A DNA stretch of 64,000 bases from Euleptes europaea (taxonomy: Eukaryota > Chordata > Lepidosauria > Squamata > Sphaerodactylidae), in NCBI RefSeq assembly GCF_029931775.1, contig NC_079330.1, positions 7,085,206 through 7,149,205 of the forward strand, given 5' to 3'. Shown here in pieces: positions 62,446 to 64,000 of this stretch (position 1 is its first letter; each line of letters opens with the position of its first letter). The translations under genes were made by a program, and so were the position numbers. The notes under the pieces were generated by a model that was not told the origin of the DNA, ran no database searches, and was given only the letters and a program-made list of their open reading frames with translations.

Positions 62446-63495
62446 CTACGATGAGTCCCCAAAGCCCTGCCTCCAATTCCAGTAATTGGACCTTCTTCCG
62501 CTAAGCATGGCACACACAGTTTCAAGAACATCTAGGCAGCGATGAGCACTAGAAAATGCCTTCTGGAAATTAAGTGCCCCCCATTTTCCTGCAAAGGCAT
62601 CCCAGCAGCAGCCCTGGAAAAAAAAAAACTCCTCTACAGAGGCATAAATGAAGCCCTTTTCATAAACGTATCAAAATCTTTTCCCAGGGGGAAAGATATA
62701 TGTTTAAAAAGTTGCCGTTGCTTTTGGTTTAGATCACGTAACCTTTTAGAACATGGTACAGTCAGTCGAGAGTGATTTGGCCTCAGTCCGTTGCAAATAA
62801 TTGCCGGCAGGAGACATGGGTTTAATTCAGCCCTGCTCTTTCTAAAGCAGGAGTTTTTTTCCAGACCAGCTCTCTATGTATAATAAAAGCCAATGGCTGG
62901 AAACTGCATTTCCTCTCATTAAAAAAACCTCTTACACAGACATTGTATTTCAATTTCCAGCAATGAAACTGAGAAAGGCAACCTTGGTACAGAGAATGCA
63001 TTGCTAAGAATGAGAGAGATGCAGGGAAAAAGAATTAAAGCTTTGTGCAAATAGTTGTCCTTTCCTAAATCTGATGCTTGGAGTGGGGAGGGAGGGGGAG
63101 AATCTCCTTTACATAGGATTTAAACCATTTAAAAAGTAATTTTTTTATTCTACAAATTTACAAGCGAAAGACACCGACCAAAATAAAAAGCTTTAAAAAT
63201 AAAAGGGAAAAAATAAACAGTTCCAAAACTGAACATTCAAGTTTGTTTGTTTTTCTTTAGAAGAGTCCTTGGCTTTTTTTGGATTAATTCCAGTCCGCAG
63301 AACGGAACACAGTATTGTATTCCAGACAGGCGAAGAAGCCTTCCGCTCACAGGCAATGTTCCGCAGCAAACAAAGAAGCAGGATCCAAACGGGAGGAAGG
63401 CAACAAGACCTTTTGCCAACTGCGCCGGCAAAGGGTGAAATGTTCACCGCTTTCTGCTTCCTCCGTCTCTGTCTTTGACCTGCTGCGCCTTCCGC
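62446..63495 (-). other. Probable CDK11 3' UTR and spacer
   Basis: No recognised repeats. It lies directly 3' of the CDK11 stop codon on the minus strand. Confidence 0.5.
63144..63149 (-). terminator. Candidate polyadenylation signal, CDK11
   Basis: AATAAA on the minus strand (TTTATT as given), about 350 bp past the stop. Confidence 0.45.
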
Positions 63496-63588
63496 TTAGA
63501 ACTTCAAACTGAAGCCCGGGCCGGCAGCCGACGCCCCTTGGTTTGTGGTCGTCAGGTGGAAGCCTGTATCCTTCAGATCATCGTCACC
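63496..63588 (-). CDS. CDK11B: CDK11 terminal coding exon
   Basis: On the minus strand, after acceptor CTTTTTTAG, 30 codons and a TAA encode GDDDLKDTGFHLTTTNQGAS followed by AAGPGFSLKF. This equals the conserved C-terminus of CDK11 (PITSLRE), a cyclin-dependent kinase that works with cyclin L in RNA splicing and transcription. The kinase domain lies in exons beyond the window. The exon's phase (0) and synteny both agree. Mammals have two recent copies; which name applies here is conventional. Confidence 0.95.
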   Translation of the reverse strand, partial: GDDDLKDTGFHLTTTNQGASAAGPGFSLKF

Positions 63589-63750
63589 CTAAAAAAGAAA
63601 ACACACACCAACACTTGGAATGCTTTGCTAGCAGTAGGGTGCAGGATCTGTGCTCCCAAAGAGCGTTTCAAATACATTGCACGTTAGCGCATAAATCTGA
63701 ATGATGACTGGGTTCAGAAGCAACTTGCACGAGTGGGTTTGAGGGATGGA

Positions 63751-63825
63751 GAAGAAGAGTTGGTTTTTATATGCTGATTTTCTCTACATTTTTAAAGGAG
63801 AATCAAACAGGCGTACAATCTCCTA
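63751..63825 (-). mobile_element. tRNA SINE 3' fragment in CDK11 intron
   Basis: GAGAAGAAGAGTTGGTTTTT to GTACAATCTCC. Confidence 0.75.
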
Positions 63826-63833
63826 CTAGTCAC

Positions 63834-64000
63834 ATGAACACATGAAGCTGCCTTATACTGAATCAGCCCCTTGGTCCATCAAAGTCAGTATTGTCTACTC
63901 AGACTGGCAGCGGCTCTCCAGGGTCTCAGGTAAAGGTCTTTCACATCACCTACTTGACTAGTCCCTTTAACTGGAGATGCTGGGGATTGAACCTGGGACC
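63834..64000 (-). mobile_element. tRNA SINE (reversed), cut by window end
   Basis: CACATGAACACATGAAGCTG to GAACCTGGGACC, the reversed CATCTGCTTGGCATGC family. Confidence 0.87.

Overview
This is vertebrate nuclear DNA, most likely from a squamate reptile. Three host genes can be read: most of MIB2 on the plus strand (16 coding exons between 5007 and 28733), all of MMP23 on the plus strand (8 coding exons, 42636-59118), and the last coding exon of CDK11 on the minus strand (63496-63588). This order and orientation match human 1p36.33. The squamate call rests on Sauria-type tRNA SINEs with an ACCTTT tail, several tRNA SINE families, a 5S rRNA-derived SINE, CR1-type LINEs and a Penelope-like element. 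I cannot name the species.

Layout. 1-5006: intergenic sequence or an upstream MIB2 intron, with a 124-130 bp tandem repeat (469-777) and several transposon copies; the first MIB2 exons (start codon, first MIB/HERC2 domain, ZZ finger) are not here. 5007-28733: MIB2 residues matching about human 142 to the end, that is the second MIB/HERC2 domain, two MIB repeats, the ankyrin array and two RING fingers. 28734-42635: MIB2 3' UTR, then spacer rich in SINEs, CR1 and DNA transposons. 42636-59118: MMP23, a membrane-anchored metalloprotease with a ShK-type and an Ig-like domain. 59119-63495: MMP23 3' UTR and spacer, converging on the CDK11 3' UTR.

An estimated half of the window is repeats. The commonest is a short transposon of about 200 bp with ends TAGGGTTGCCA...TGGCAACCCTA. 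I count about 37 insertions. Many are flanked by 8-bp direct repeats, four of them perfect, so I assign it to the hAT superfamily as a non-autonomous (MITE-like) family. It nests in SINEs and in itself, moves as dimers, and some copies carry long hairpins or several hundred bp of cargo. Other items of note are a young-looking Penelope-like copy with identical inverted arms and a hammerhead-like core, a 5S SINE sharing its 3' tail with a LINE, SINE tails that supply the splice-acceptor tract of two MIB2 exons, and a GC-AG intron in MIB2. Repeat edges are read by eye and are approximate unless a target-site duplication is given.
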